Positions 45,663 through 55,172 of a stretch of DNA of 64,000 nt are shown piece by piece (position 1 is the stretch's first letter; each line of letters opens with the position of its first letter). The stretch comes from Amycolatopsis thermoflava N1165 (GTDB taxonomy: Bacteria; Actinomycetota; Actinomycetes; Mycobacteriales; Pseudonocardiaceae). Under the pieces are notes generated by a model. The model did no database searches and was not told the origin of the DNA. It was given only the letters and a program-made list of their open reading frames with translations. The DNA is taken from NCBI RefSeq assembly GCF_000473265.1, contig NZ_KI421511.1, positions 493,980 to 557,979 of the forward strand, in the 5' to 3' direction. A program made the position numbers and the translations under genes.

Positions 45663-45995
45663 TCAGTTCGGGGGACGACGTCGCCGTAGCCCGTCGATGC
45701 GGGCCACCGGCCGCACCGGCCCCCGCTCGTCCCCGGCGGCCGCGACCCGGTGTGTTTTTTGCCCACCCTGTTGGTCGGCCACCGGCTCGGCCTCGAGGAG
45801 GTCAGCCACCGTGCACTGCAGGGCCTGGCAGATCCGGTCGAGGTCATCCAGCCGGACAGTGACCGGCGTGTTTCCCCACAGCGCCGCGACCTTGCTCAAC
45901 GAGGGGTTGAAACCCACCCGCCGGAACGCGGCCAGCAGATCGGTCGGCCGCCAGATGTCCTGCTTGGCCGCCACCCACCGCAGATTCCACTTAAT
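45663..45995 (-). CDS. small XRE-type helix-turn-helix protein
   Basis: About 110 aa with a Cro/C1-like HTH: DLLAAFRRVGFNPSLSKVAALWGNTPVTVRLDDLDRICQALQCTVADLLEAEP. No ATG, GTG or TTG fits; the homologous start seems to be IKWNLRWVAAKQD at an ATT codon (45995), which may be a mutated ATG. It lies just downstream of a broken recombinase and may be its regulator. Confidence 0.5.
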   Translation of the reverse strand: MKWNLRWVAAKQDIWRPTDLLAAFRRVGFNPSLSKVAALWGNTPVTVRLDDLDRICQALQCTVADLLEAEPVADQQGGQKTHRVAAAGDERGPVRPVARIDGLRRRRPPN

Positions 45996-47171
45996 CGAAG
46001 GCTCCCCGCATCCCGTACCAGCCGCTGCGCCGCCCGCCCGGCTGCTTCCCGACACGCCTGTTCCGGATCCGCCTGCGCGGTCGCGAGATACCGGACCGTC
46101 GTGGTGGTCCACTCATGTCCCAACAGTTTCTGCACCTCCCACAACGTCATCCCCCGCTCGTAGTTGTGTGTCGCGCACGCATGATGCAGCAGGTGCGGAT
46201 ACAGCTCAGTAACCGGGCCCGGCAGATACAGGCGCGAAGCCCTCTGCAACGCCCGGCGGAAGGTCGCCAGGCACCACCGCTGGCGCGATCGGCATGTTCA
46301 GCGCGGCCACCGCTGTCGGCAACCGTTCCGAACGAAACAACGGCGCCAGCGGATGTTCCGGATCGTCCTGGAACAGACCGCGCACCTCCTCGACATACCA
46401 TCACAGCAGCTCGCGGCTCTGCTCGAACAGGAACGCCTCGCGCTGCCGCGGCCCCGATCCGCGAGCACCCTTACCTTCCACCAGTAACCGGCCCCATTGC
46501 CCGGACTCCCAGTGCACATCCGAGATCCGCGCCCCGCACAGCTCTGTCGCCCGAACTCCGGACACGTAGGCGATCTTGGCCATCACATAGTCCCGGCACG
46601 CGACGGCCTCCTTTCGCGCGCCCGGCAGCGCGTCGCGCCACTGGGCGAAAAACCGGGTCATCGCCTTCTGCGATGGCGGCACCCGCAGGCCGAAGTCCCC
46701 ACGATGGCGCGGCCGGTTGAACGGATCGACCGGGGACTCCACCACCGCACCGAACAACCGGCTGATCTCACCGGCGTACCGCTGCTCCAAGAACGCGAAG
46801 TAGTCGTCGATCTTGGTGATCTTCGCGCGCACCGTCGCCCGCGCCCGCTTGCCCGGCCCGGCGAAATAGCGGTCCAGCTGCTTCGGCTGCAGCCGCCAGG
46901 GCACCGTCTCGTAGTGATCGCACAGCTCGATCACGGGTTTGACCAGCTAGTCGATCGTCCCCGGCATCAACCCGGCCGCATCGCGCGCCCACTGGTACTC
47001 CGCCAGCGTGTCCAGGTAGAACGCGCGCTCATCCTCCGGAGCCGACAAGGCAGACCGCCGCCGATGCAACGTGAAGACGTCGGCCAACCCCGTCTCGGGG
47101 ACATCCTGCCGCGTCTCCTCCTGCTCATCCCCGGTCACGAGTGGCGAACGACCAGTTTCGGAATCCGCCAC
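45996..47171 (-). pseudogene. tyrosine recombinase (XerC/D-like), decayed
   Basis: Reading from 47171: DVFTLHRRRSALSAPEDERAF, then an in-frame TAG (46947-46949), then LDRYFAGPGKRARATVRAKI and SGVRATELCGARI (first catalytic Arg). A TGA follows at 46401-46403, then a frameshift near 46270, then LYPHLLHHACATHNYERGMTLWEVQKLLGHEWTTTTVRYL with the H-x-x-H, GH and Tyr motifs. A full recombinase can be reconstructed, but two stops and one shift make it inactive. Confidence 0.7.
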
Positions 47172-47233
47172 GGACGGTCAAATTACCGGTATAGCTCTCA
47201 AAATCTGCCAGTGATCGCAGGAATCTCGCGCGA

Positions 47234-47662
47234 TCAGGTGACGGTCCACCGCAGGGCTTGGACCTGCTGACTTGCGCCGTTCAGTCCGCCCCAGGCAGTG
47301 AAGGAACCCGTGCGTGCTCCAGTCAAGAACGCGACCGGGTGGGACTTCGGCAGCTCGGGCCGCGGCCGGGCGGCATGCATCCGGGACTGGAGCCAGCCGA
47401 AGTCCGGTCGGCCCTGATCGTCGAGCGTGACCAGCTCACCATCCAGCAGGAGCGGCCGGACGACCAGGTCAGGCAGTACGCGCAACTCCGGGTAGGAGCT
47501 GGTGATGTCGCGCAGGTTGCGGGACTGTGCCACGACCCCGCCGGCGTCCACCGCCACCACGGCTCGCACGCCATCCCACTTCCACTCGAACGCCCAACCA
47601 GGGGCGGTGGGAGGCTGGCCGGCTGTCGCGAGCATCGGCGCGACCGGGGCGGGCAGGGTCAT
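47234..47662 (-). pseudogene. ATP-dependent DNA ligase fragment (LigC/LigD ligase domain)
   Basis: 142 aa. The N-terminal adenylation motif is clear: FEWKWDGVRAVVAVD, where the Lys of KxDGxR is the AMP acceptor, followed by LLLDGELVTLDDQGRPDF. Homology stops after SHPVAFL at about 47335, and the remaining residues are unrelated. Family members have ~300 or more residues in this domain, so this is a truncated remnant in the island. Confidence 0.68.
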
Positions 47663-48203
47663 GTACTCATCATCGGCGGCGACGCGAGGCTCCGCAGACT
47701 TGGCGCCGGATCTAATGAACTTACTCTCGTCGAAAGTCTATCTGGAGCCCTAGCTAGCGCACTTCCTGCAAAGAAACCTTTGTAGATGACTAGCTGGCAA
47801 ACTTCCGGGTTCTATTTCGACGCAGTTGGGCCAGCCGGAGAACTAACATATGCTAGCTGGGTCAGCTGGAGAACTAACATATGTTAACTCTGCTAGCTGC
47901 TGTTAGTGGTGTTACCAGTATTAGTAGGTGGTTGCCTTGCAAGCAAAACGGCTCTGACCTGGGTAAACGCCGGATTCGAGCGTTTTCTGTCGCTTCCTCG
48001 CCACTGCGCTTTCCGAACTATCGGGGCGCGTGTATTCTCGTTCTCGGCGGACGGGCCTCGCGACCACAAGACGCGGCCCATCGGTCACAACGGGCCGTTA
48101 TTGAAAGGTGGCCAAGGGGTAAGGGTCCTGAGCCACCTCACGCTCTCGCGGGCTGATCCCCCGTGAGGGCACGTTCAGATCGATAGCGCAGATGGAGTGC
48201 ACT
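47663..48203. other. low-GC gap with direct repeats, no recognised gene
   Basis: 540 bp, much richer in A+T than the rest (many TAGCT, TTAG and AACTAAC words). It contains the 21-bp direct repeats at 47832 and 47863, and a 12-bp palindrome TAACATATGTTA around the second. No convincing coding sequence. It could be a replication, transfer or regulatory segment of the former mobile element. Confidence 0.35.
47832..47883 (+). repeat. two 21-bp direct repeats (iteron-like)
   Basis: CAGCCGGAGAACTAACATATG (47832-47852) recurs as CAGCTGGAGAACTAACATATG-type sequence at 47863-47883 with a single base change. They are spaced 31 bp apart, about three helical turns, and each is followed by GCTAGCTG-like sequence. 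Confidence 0.6.
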
Positions 48204-48422
48204 ATGCCCGAACAAGCCGATCATATCCCCTGGATGACCGCGATGGCGTTTCGCCGCCAGTGCGGACTCTCAACGGTGGGCACAGAAGTGGCGCGCCATG
48301 GCCGCGGAGCCGCGGCGCGCTGCAAGGAGCTGGGCATCGAGCCCGGCAAGCTCTTCGACGAGCGGTGGGGACAGGTGAACACGTACCCGTGGTACGTGCT
48401 GGCCCATGCCGCGGCCAAGTAG
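48204..48422 (+). CDS. small hypothetical protein
   Basis: 72 aa from ATG 48204 (preceded by ATGGAG). Sequence IPWMTAMAFRRQCGLSTVG, then ARCKELGIEPGKLFDERWGQVNTYPWYVLAHAA. Basic and helical; the size and context would suit a DNA-binding accessory protein of a mobile element, but no family was recognised. Followed by about 370 bp (48423-48796) in which I see nothing. Confidence 0.4.
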   Translation: MPEQADHIPWMTAMAFRRQCGLSTVGTEVARHGRGAAARCKELGIEPGKLFDERWGQVNTYPWYVLAHAAAK

Positions 48423-48796
48423 CCGAGGCGAGGGAGTGGTGCCCTGTCCCGTGCCGGCGCGGGACAGGGCCACTGCCCGGAGTTATCCACAGATCGCGGA
48501 CGGCCTGGTGACCACGGTGCGGATGAGCCAGCGCCGAGGTATGCAGCACACCCCCGGCTTCGACCGCTGCAGCCCGCCGAACCCGTCGCTCGCCGAGTTC
48601 GACTGCGACCTGCCTGGTCGAGCGGCCCGGGCTCGGTCGAGCACAGACCGAGGTGCGCAGGCTGGGCGGCGGTGCCGATGTCCAGCCTGCATCGGGCGGC
48701 CCCAAGACGTAGGACACCGATGATGCCCTTTCTGGCGATGGGAGAGTCGGTGTCAGCCCCGCGCGCATGCGTCAGCCGTGTGCCGGAGATACTGCC

Positions 48797-49370
48797 GTGG
48801 TGCGCGCGTGGTTGGTGGGGATAACACTCGCTGTTGTCACGGGAATTGTCGTCGTCGTCTGGGGGCGCCCAGAACAAGCAGGCCGACTGGTGGTCGGCCT
48901 GGGGCCAGTGGGTCGGCGGGGGCGGCTCGATAGTTGCGGCGGCCGTGGCTGTGGGCATCGCTCTCGAAGGTTGGTGGCGAGCCGACCAGGAGCGCCGGGA
49001 CAACGAGTCGATCCAGGCCCGCCTGGTCTTCGCCCGGTACGACGTCGACAGTCGGTATCTGGTAGTCGTCAACGGCAGTGGCGGAGCGGTCAGCATGGTC
49101 AAGTTGACGGAGATGACCGGCAACAACGCCGTCGGCAGATGGGAACGCAGTGAGACGGACCCGGTGCAGTTCGGTGAGGTCATCGTTGAGGTGATTCCTC
49201 CGCACGAGTCGGTCAAGTTGCCCGTGTACTACCGATTTCATCCAGGACAGATCGGCGCGAATCCCGGCGCCACGCCCACCATCACCTTCTTGGATTCGGA
49301 TGGACGCGTATGGCGGCGAGTGGGCCGTGACGACCCGCAGCGGCAGACCGCACACACGTCAAGCACGTAG
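48797..49370 (+). pseudogene. hypothetical membrane-anchored protein, probable frameshift
   Basis: A first hydrophobic helix (VRAWLVGITLAVVTGIVVVVWG from about GTG 48797) is followed in another frame by NKQADWWSAWGQWVGGGGSIVAAAVAVGIALEGWWRADQERRDN and a soluble domain of about 110 residues. The join lies at a run of five G near 48870. Two-helix actinomycete proteins of this pattern are common but uncharacterised. Alternatively translation begins at TTG 48834 without the first helix. Confidence 0.42.
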
Positions 49371-49640
49371 TACTCTCGCGTGCATGGCGAGGCGCGGTTC
49401 GGCGGGTCGGACGGCACTCATGTCGACGTGTGCGGCATGCTCCGCCGGGCTCCAGGTTGCCGCAGGCCTGGTTGACGCCTCCTTGGCTGCAGTTGCGTTC
49501 ATGCTGCTGACCGCGATGACTGCCGGGGCAGCCGCGTTGCTGGGGACGGTGCCGCTTCAAAAAAACAACCGAGCCCCTGGGGTAAAAAAACCCTGCTGTT
49601 TCACGAAACGGGATGACGTACTGGCCGGCGCCGACCCACC
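49371..49640. other. gap with A-tracts, no recognised gene
   Basis: Contains an open frame with one hydrophobic segment (from ATG 49384) that runs into low-complexity sequence, and two A-runs around CCCCTGGGG at 49560-49590 that could act as a minus-strand terminator. Nothing stronger is visible. Confidence 0.25.
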
Positions 49641-50943
49641 GTGGCGCCCCACAGGTGGGCGCGCTGGCGGACGTGCGGAATTTGGTGGCGGTATGGCCAA
49701 GAGTCCTTCGTCGCTCTGCGGCCCGATGCCTGGCACATGCCCGAGCGGGTCACCGTCGTCGGCTGGCTCAGTACCTTCGCCGAGATGACCGCCGTTCGTG
49801 AGGCGATCGACGCGGATCCCGTTCTGGGCACTCGTCTCGACACCATGGTCGGCACCGAGTTCGAGCTGAATCTGCGACCGCTCGACTGGCTCTTGGTGGA
49901 GCACTTGCTCGAACCCATGATCGTCGCCTGTCGCTCGTACGAGTTCGACGAGGCGGCGTTCGAGTTCCAGTTCAACCGACTGGACGCCGGCCTGCGGTGC
50001 GACACCATCCGCTTCGTCGAGTTCGTCCCGCTCAACGGCTTCACATCGAGCATGGCCGACATCGCCTTGGCCGACGATGTGGTTCTGCGCCCGATGACTG
50101 ACAACCAGGTCAACCGGGCCATCCAGGCCCTGGCGGTACCAGTGGAGTTCAGTGGCGGCCCGAACAGTGTGCAGGTCTCCCGATTTCACTGGTGGGCCGT
50201 GATGCGGGAGCAGGGCTACCCGGTCCGGTCGTACAAACAGGGGATGCCCGAGCAGCCGCAAGCTCCCGACTTCCCGAGGCTGGAGGAACCGGCGCAACGG
50301 CTGGTCACCGCCCTGCGGATCGTGTGCGGTGGCTCTGTTGTGGCTACGCGGGATCCATGCCCAGCATGACGACGACTTCCCACCGACAGTGGACGGCAGT
50401 GCCGCACTGTCGACCTTGGTTGCGGCCGACATCAGCCGGCCGACCCAGGTGCTCACCGACGAGCAGGCCGAGGCTGTATGCGAGGTGTACGAGATGCTCG
50501 GGAATCCAGGAGTTCGACAGGACCGGTTGTTGCAGGTGGCGTTGCGTCGATTCGTGTTCGCCGGTTCCAAGGCCCAGCCAGAGGACCGGCTCCTCGACCT
50601 CGTCATCTGCTGCGAGGCCCTGTTCCTCAAGCGACACGGGATTGATGGGCCGCGGAAGGGCCGCCTCGCGGCTGCGAACGCTGCGCGGTTGCTGGCAGAC
50701 GACCCGCTGCTGAACGTGGGGCGCAAGCGGGTAGGGCGGTTCGTCGAGGATGCCTACCTGTTGCGGAACGCGGAAGTTCACGGCGACCACGCCGTCCGCC
50801 GATCGATGGCACTCCTCCGTGGTGCAACCACCGAAGACCTCGCTCGGTTCGTTGAGGACCTGAGGCTCGTGGTCGGCCGGGCGCTTCGCCTGGTGCTGAG
50901 CGAGCTGTCGCGCCCAGCCGCGGCAGCCGGGGCGGTCCGATGA
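49641..50943 (+). pseudogene. HEPN (Apea-like) domain protein in two frames
   Basis: The first frame (49641-50369) encodes an N-terminal domain of about 230 aa of unknown fold. The second (about 50335-50943) encodes LLDLVICCEALFLK and, near the end, DAYLLRNAEVHGDH. The R-x4-H in RNAEVH is the ribonuclease motif of HEPN domains, and the layout matches the C-terminal Apea-like HEPN domain. The frames overlap around 50335-50369, where a shift is needed. HEPN proteins often act in defence or RNA cleavage. Overlaps the next gene by ATGA. Confidence 0.5.
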
Positions 50944-51645
50944 CGATGCAACCGTCGGGAGTGCTCGGCGCCGCAGGCCCTGCGCAGTTCGAGTTCCTGA
51001 TCCATTTCTGCGGGCGGCCGAGTACCGCAGCCCTGACGCCGACGGTGCCCCAGAAAATCCGGGACCTACAAGCCGTGGCAGCGGCTGCACAACATCCTGT
51101 GGGAAGGCCAAATCCGAGGCTTCGCACCGTTCGGCTCCGACTCGCCGATGGTGTGCCTATCGGAAAGCCCGCTGGAACATCTCCGCTGGCTGCTGGCGCA
51201 TCGTCAGTGGCCGCCGTGGGGTCTGCTCCTGCGACGGCAGACCGTATACGACCTTGGCGGCGGGCCCGTCTGGTACGCCCGCACCGAGCAACTGGCGATG
51301 CTGCCGGCGGAGCTGCGCGGTTGGACCGTACGGTTCGAGGCCGGGTCCAACCGATCGGACTGGCTGCACGAGCGCGAGTGGCGTATTCCCCTGCCGCCCG
51401 ACAACCCAGCGCTGCAACTGCCACCCGACTCCGTTCCCGTGATCCTCGACGGCGATCCGCAGTGACAGCCCACCGAGATGGTTCGCCGGACCGTCTTCGT
51501 GGATGAGTTCGGCATGGAGGCGTCGCCAGATCAGCTGGGGCATCCGCAGCCCGTCGAAGTGCCGCAGTTGCCGTACCTGTGGACCGCGGCGGAACGCTGG
51601 TACTGGAACCAACAGAGCCAGGAGCTCCTGCAAATCCCGTGCTAG
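50940..51645 (+). pseudogene. hypothetical protein, frameshift and premature stop
   Basis: ATG 50940 overlaps the HEPN gene. Frame 1 gives QFEFLIHFCGRPSTAALTPTVP; after a shift near 51062 the other frame gives PWQRLHNILWEGQIRGFAPF and SPMVCLSESPLEHLRWLLA. A TGA at 51463-51465 (probably from TGG) interrupts it, and VFVDEFGMEASPDQ to the TAG at 51643-51645 continues in frame. About 230 aa when repaired. Function unknown; its coupling to the HEPN gene suggests a two-gene module. Confidence 0.42.
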
Positions 51646-52586
51646 GGCGTGTCTGACAAAGATCGCGGTTGGTGGCTGGGATGCTGCTGGTCGTGTCGCG
51701 GTTTCGGATGCTCTCGGATGAGCAGTGGGTGTTGATCGAGGATTTGTTGCCGGCGCGGACGGGGAGGCCGGGGCGTCCGTTTTCGGATGCGCGGGCGATG
51801 GTGGAGGGGATCATCTACCGGTACCGCTGTGGGCTGGCGTGGCGGGATGTGCCGGGAGTGTTCGGGCCGTGGCAGACGATCTGGACCTGGCACCGGCGGC
51901 TGGCCCGGGAAGGCATCTGGGATGTGGTGCTGCAGCGGCTCCAGGCCTTCGCGGACGCGGCTGGGTTGATCGACTGGTCGGTCTCGGTCGACTCCAGCAT
52001 CGTGCGGGCGCATCAGCACGCCACGACCATCACCCGCCACACAGGGGGCTGGATCGAACTACACGAAACCCGGGATCGAGCCGCCTGACCACGCCATCGG
52101 CCGCTCCCGCGGCGGCTGGACTACCAAGATTCACCGTGTCGTCGACGGGAACGGGCGGGGACTGGTCACCCTGCTGACACCAGGCCAGGCCGGGGACTCA
52201 CCGATGTTCGAACCGCTGATGGCCCACCTGCAGGTGCCCCGCTTGGGCGGCGGGCGAGCACGGACCCGCCCCAACCGGGTGCGCGCAGACAAGGCCTACT
52301 CCTCCCGCGCCATCCGCAACCACCTACGCAGGCGGGGAATCCAGGCGGTCATCCCCGAACCGGCCGACCAAGCAGGACACCGCAAACGCCGCGGTTCCCG
52401 CGGCGGACGACCACCCGCCTTCAACGAGGTCGACTACCGCGGACGCAACGTCATCGAACGCAGCTTCAACCAGCTCAAACAATGGCGCGGCATCGCCACC
52501 CGCTACGACAAGTTGGCCACGCTCTACCGCGCCGCCATCCTCATCCACGACGTCATCACCTGGACAAAGACATTGTCAGACACGGT
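51646..52586 (+). mobile_element. IS5-family element (IS427-like) with 4-bp CTAG target duplication
   Basis: Imperfect terminal repeats share CGTGTCTGACAA at both ends. The 4-bp duplication CTAG lies at 51642-51645 and 52587-52590, fitting the YTAR targets of the IS427 group. Inserted so that the TAG of the target is the stop codon of the upstream hypothetical. The right copy of the duplication supplies the stop of its own second ORF. Confidence 0.75.
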
Positions 52587-52590
52587 CTAG
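51681..52590 (+). CDS. IS5-family transposase, two overlapping frames
   Basis: Frame 1 (ATG 51681 or 51708 to 52088): MLSDEQWVLIEDLLPARTGRPGRP, YRCGLAWRDVPGVFGPWQTIW, and VSVDSSIVRAHQHA with the first catalytic Asp. Frame 2 (to TAG 52590): GGWTTKIHRVVDGNGRGL, RVRADKAYSSRAIRNHLRRRGI with the second Asp, and NVIERSFNQLKQWRGIATRYDK with the catalytic Glu. IS427-group transposases are commonly made by programmed frameshifting, so the element may be functional. Confidence 0.8.
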
Positions 52591-52922
52591 GCGCTCAAGC
52601 TCCTGGTCAACGCGCTGCCGGGATCCGCTCCCGGCGCGGATCCCGGCGACGGAGACCGATCAGGCTGCACGCCGACATGGCCTACGACATTCCCGCACTG
52701 CGCGACTGGCTCAGCCGGCACGGGATCAACCCGTACATCGCCCGCAAAGGCATCGAACCCGGCAACAAGCCCGGCAACACCGGTGGGTCATCGAACAGAC
52801 GATCGCCTGGCCGACCGGCGCCTGACCATCCGCTACGAACACAAATCCAGCCATTCCCTGGCCTTCCTCCCCCTCGCCGCCGCCATCACCTGCTATAAGA
52901 AACCCGCCAAATGAGACACGCT
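52591..52922 (+). mobile_element. 3' remnant of another IS5-family element
   Basis: Transposase C-terminal pieces in two frames: LHADMAYDIPALRDWLSRHGINPYIARKGIEP, and RRLTIRYEHKSSHSLAFLPLAAAITCYKK ending at TGA 52914. Its outer end GAGCGTGTCTCA (read on the minus strand at 52915-52926) adjoins the acyl-CoA dehydrogenase gene. The left part is missing. Confidence 0.65.
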
Positions 52923-54155
52923 CTTAGAGTTGTCGCACTGGAACTCCGGCTCATGTCGGAGCTCGGACTTCGCGATGGCGTTGAGGTGGACCTCGTCGGG
53001 GCCGTCGAACAGGCGCATCGCGCGGTGCCAGGCGTACATGGCGGCCAGCGGTGTCGTGTCCGTGACGCCGGCGCCGCCATGGACCTGGATCGCGCGGTCG
53101 ATCACGCGCGTCGCCACGCGGGGGACCGCCACCTTCGCCATCGCGACCAGGTCGCGCGCGGCCTTGTTGCCCTCGACGTCAATGACGTGCGAGGCCCGGT
53201 GACACAACAGCCGCGCCTGCTCGATCTCCAGCCGGGACTCGGCGATCTGCTGCCGCACGACGCCTTGCTCGGCCAGTGGCGCGCCGAAGGCCACCCGGCC
53301 CTTGGCGCGCTGCACCAACATGGCCAGCGCGCGTTCGGCCGCGCCCAGGGCTCGCATGCAGTGGTGGATGCGTCCGGGGCCGAGCCGGGCCTGCGCGGCG
53401 GCGAACCCGCCGCCCTCACCGCCGATTACGTTGGTGACCGGAACCCGGACGTCGGTGAAGCGGACCTCGGCGTGGCCGTGCTGGTCGTGGTGGCCGAACA
53501 CCGGGTAGTCGCGCACCACGGTGATGCCCGGCGTGTCGCGGGGAACCAGGACCATGGTCTGCTGCCGGTGGGCCGGCGCAGTGGGGTCGGTCTTGCCCAT
53601 CAGGATGAACACCGCACAGCGCGGGTCCATCGCGCCGCTGGTCCACCACTTGCGGCCGTTGATGACGTACGAGTCGCCATCGCGCTCGATCCTGGTGGCG
53701 ATGTTGGTGGCGTCGCTGCTGGCCACGTCCGGTTCGGTCATCGCGAAGGCGGAGCGGATCTTCCCGGCCAGCAACGGTTCCAGCCACTCGCGCTTCTGCT
53801 CCTGCGTGCCGAGCAGGTGCAGCAGTTCCATGTTGCCGGTGTCGGGGGCCTGGCAGTTGGTCGCCTCCGGCGCGAGCTCGAGGCTCCACCCGGACAGCTC
53901 GGCGATCGGGGCGTACTCCAGCTGCGTCAGCCCCGACTCGGCAGGCAGGAACAGGTTCCAAAGGCCCCCGGCCCGCGCCTGCTCCTTCAACTCCTCGACC
54001 ACCGGAGGCACCGTGTGGTCATCCGGGCCGGCGGCCGCCCGCTCGGCGTGGTAGCGCGCCTCCGCGGGCAGTACCCGCTCCCGCATGAATCGCGCCATCG
54101 CGTCACGCAGCTCGACCGCGCGGGGCGAGGGAGCGGGCAGCTCGTAGCTGACCAT
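52893..54155 (-). CDS. acyl-CoA dehydrogenase (ACAD10/11-like)
   Basis: 420 aa: LWNLFLPAESGLTQLEYAPIAE, FAMTEPDVASSDATNI (flavin loop), RKWWTSGAMDPRC, GRIHHCMRALGAAERAL and IQVHGGAGVTDTTPLA. This matches the dehydrogenase domain of ACAD10/ACAD11-type enzymes rather than classical short-chain dehydrogenases. The last ~10 residues (KSVSHLAGFL) are encoded by the end of the IS remnant, so the native C-terminus has been replaced. Divergent to the kinase operon at 55173 and sharing a 20-bp operator-like site with it. Confidence 0.86.
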   Translation of the reverse strand: MVSYELPAPSPRAVELRDAMARFMRERVLPAEARYHAERAAAGPDDHTVPPVVEELKEQARAGGLWNLFLPAESGLTQLEYAPIAELSGWSLELAPEATNCQAPDTGNMELLHLLGTQEQKREWLEPLLAGKIRSAFAMTEPDVASSDATNIATRIERDGDSYVINGRKWWTSGAMDPRCAVFILMGKTDPTAPAHRQQTMVLVPRDTPGITVVRDYPVFGHHDQHGHAEVRFTDVRVPVTNVIGGEGGGFAAAQARLGPGRIHHCMRALGAAERALAMLVQRAKGRVAFGAPLAEQGVVRQQIAESRLEIEQARLLCHRASHVIDVEGNKAARDLVAMAKVAVPRVATRVIDRAIQVHGGAGVTDTTPLAAMYAWHRAMRLFDGPDEVHLNAIAKSELRHEPEFQCDNSKSVSHLAGFL

Positions 54156-54172
54156 GAACGCCTCCTGAACAA

Positions 54173-54192
54173 GACCGATCGAATGTTCGGCT
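54173..54192 (-). promoter_or_regulatory. operator-like site before the ACAD gene
   Basis: GACCGATCGAATGTTCGGCT matches the site at 55141 in 15 of 20 positions and has an inverted CCGA...TCGG core. It lies 17 bp upstream of the ACAD ATG. Confidence 0.5.
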
Positions 54193-54219
54193 GAACATAA
54201 CGACCTGACGACGGGCGCG

Positions 54220-55050
54220 TCAACTGGCGAGGCGCACCAGGTCCCGCGCGAACCCGACGTACTGGCGCGCGACGACCTCGGGGGAGTACCCGCCCTTCGG
54301 GGACCACCACTGCGGCAACGCGGTGCACATCGTGACGACCGCGCGCGCGGCTTCGCGTGGCAGTGGCGTGGTCATCAAGCCGCGGCGGCACCCCTCGACG
54401 ACTTCGTCGTCGACCATCCGCTGCACCTCCCGCCGGGCCTCGGCGATCCGCGTTCGTTGCGGCTCCTCGACGCTGCGCATCTCGCTTGCCCCGATGAACC
54501 CCAGCTCACGGCGGTGCGTGTGGTACAGCGCGAGGCACTCGATCAGGCCGGTGAAGCGCTCGACCGGGCCGTCGCCCTCGGCGCGGGCCGCCCTGCACCG
54601 CTCCCGCAGGTCGTCCATCGTGAGGTCCATCAACGCCACGAGCAGGTCCTGCTTGGCCGGCCAGTGGTGGTAGACTCCCGCCACCGACAGGCCCGCGCGA
54701 TGTGCGACGTCCCGGATCGTGGCGCCGTGGTAGCCGAGTTCCACGAACGCCTCGAGCGCGCCGGTCAGCGGTGCCGCGAGGCGCAGCGGCGGGAAATCGC
54801 GCCAGTGACCGCGCGGCGGCGCCGCCGGTGCGCCCCGCAGATTGTCCGCCGTGGTGCCGAACAGGTGCGCCGCCGCGTCGAGTCGTGCCGCGGAAAGGCG
54901 GGTGCGCCCGTTCTCTACAGCGCTCCACGTCCCCGCGCTCACGCCGAGCGCTCGCGCGGCCTCCCGCAGGGTGAGACCGGCGTCCCGTCGTGCGGTGCGC
55001 AGACGTTCCCCGAGCAGCTCGCGCTCCTCGCTGTCCTGTGATCGCGGCAA
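54220..55050 (-). CDS. XRE-TetR fusion transcriptional regulator
   Basis: 276 aa with two DNA-binding domains. Residues ~10-70 form a Cro/C1 HTH (LGERLRTARRDAGLTLREAARALGVSAGTWSAVENGRTRL). From ~95 a TetR HTH follows (LEAFVELGYHGATIRDVAHRAGLSVAGVYHHWPAKQDLL), then a TetR C-terminal domain ending WWSPKGGYSPEVVARQYVGF. Most TetR proteins have only one HTH. It lies between the two copies of a 20-bp palindromic site and probably represses the ACAD gene and the kinase operon. Confidence 0.85.
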   Translation of the reverse strand: MPRSQDSEERELLGERLRTARRDAGLTLREAARALGVSAGTWSAVENGRTRLSAARLDAAAHLFGTTADNLRGAPAAPPRGHWRDFPPLRLAAPLTGALEAFVELGYHGATIRDVAHRAGLSVAGVYHHWPAKQDLLVALMDLTMDDLRERCRAARAEGDGPVERFTGLIECLALYHTHRRELGFIGASEMRSVEEPQRTRIAEARREVQRMVDDEVVEGCRRGLMTTPLPREAARAVVTMCTALPQWWSPKGGYSPEVVARQYVGFARDLVRLAS

Positions 55051-55140
55051 CTGGTTGGCTCCTTTCCGCTGGAGGTGACCCTAGCCGTCCTTGACATGCG
55101 GACGACCGCTCCGTCAGAGTACCGCTGTCGTGTTCAATCA

Positions 55141-55160
55141 GACCGTACGAACGCTCGGTT
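55141..55160 (+). promoter_or_regulatory. operator-like site before the kinase operon
   Basis: GACCGTACGAACGCTCGGTT, partner of the site at 54173, ends 12 bp before ATG 55173. A TTGACA-like -35 element lies at 55091. It is also 90 bp upstream of the regulator's own start. Confidence 0.52.
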
Positions 55161-55172
55161 TCGGAGGTAGAG

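Noticed and set aside
47832-47883. CRISPR array
   Set aside because: Only two repeat units, no further spacers and no cas genes nearby.
47881-48156. A 91-codon frame in the low-GC gap
   Set aside because: No ribosome site, no similarity to known folds, and unusual composition; overlaps another equally weak frame.
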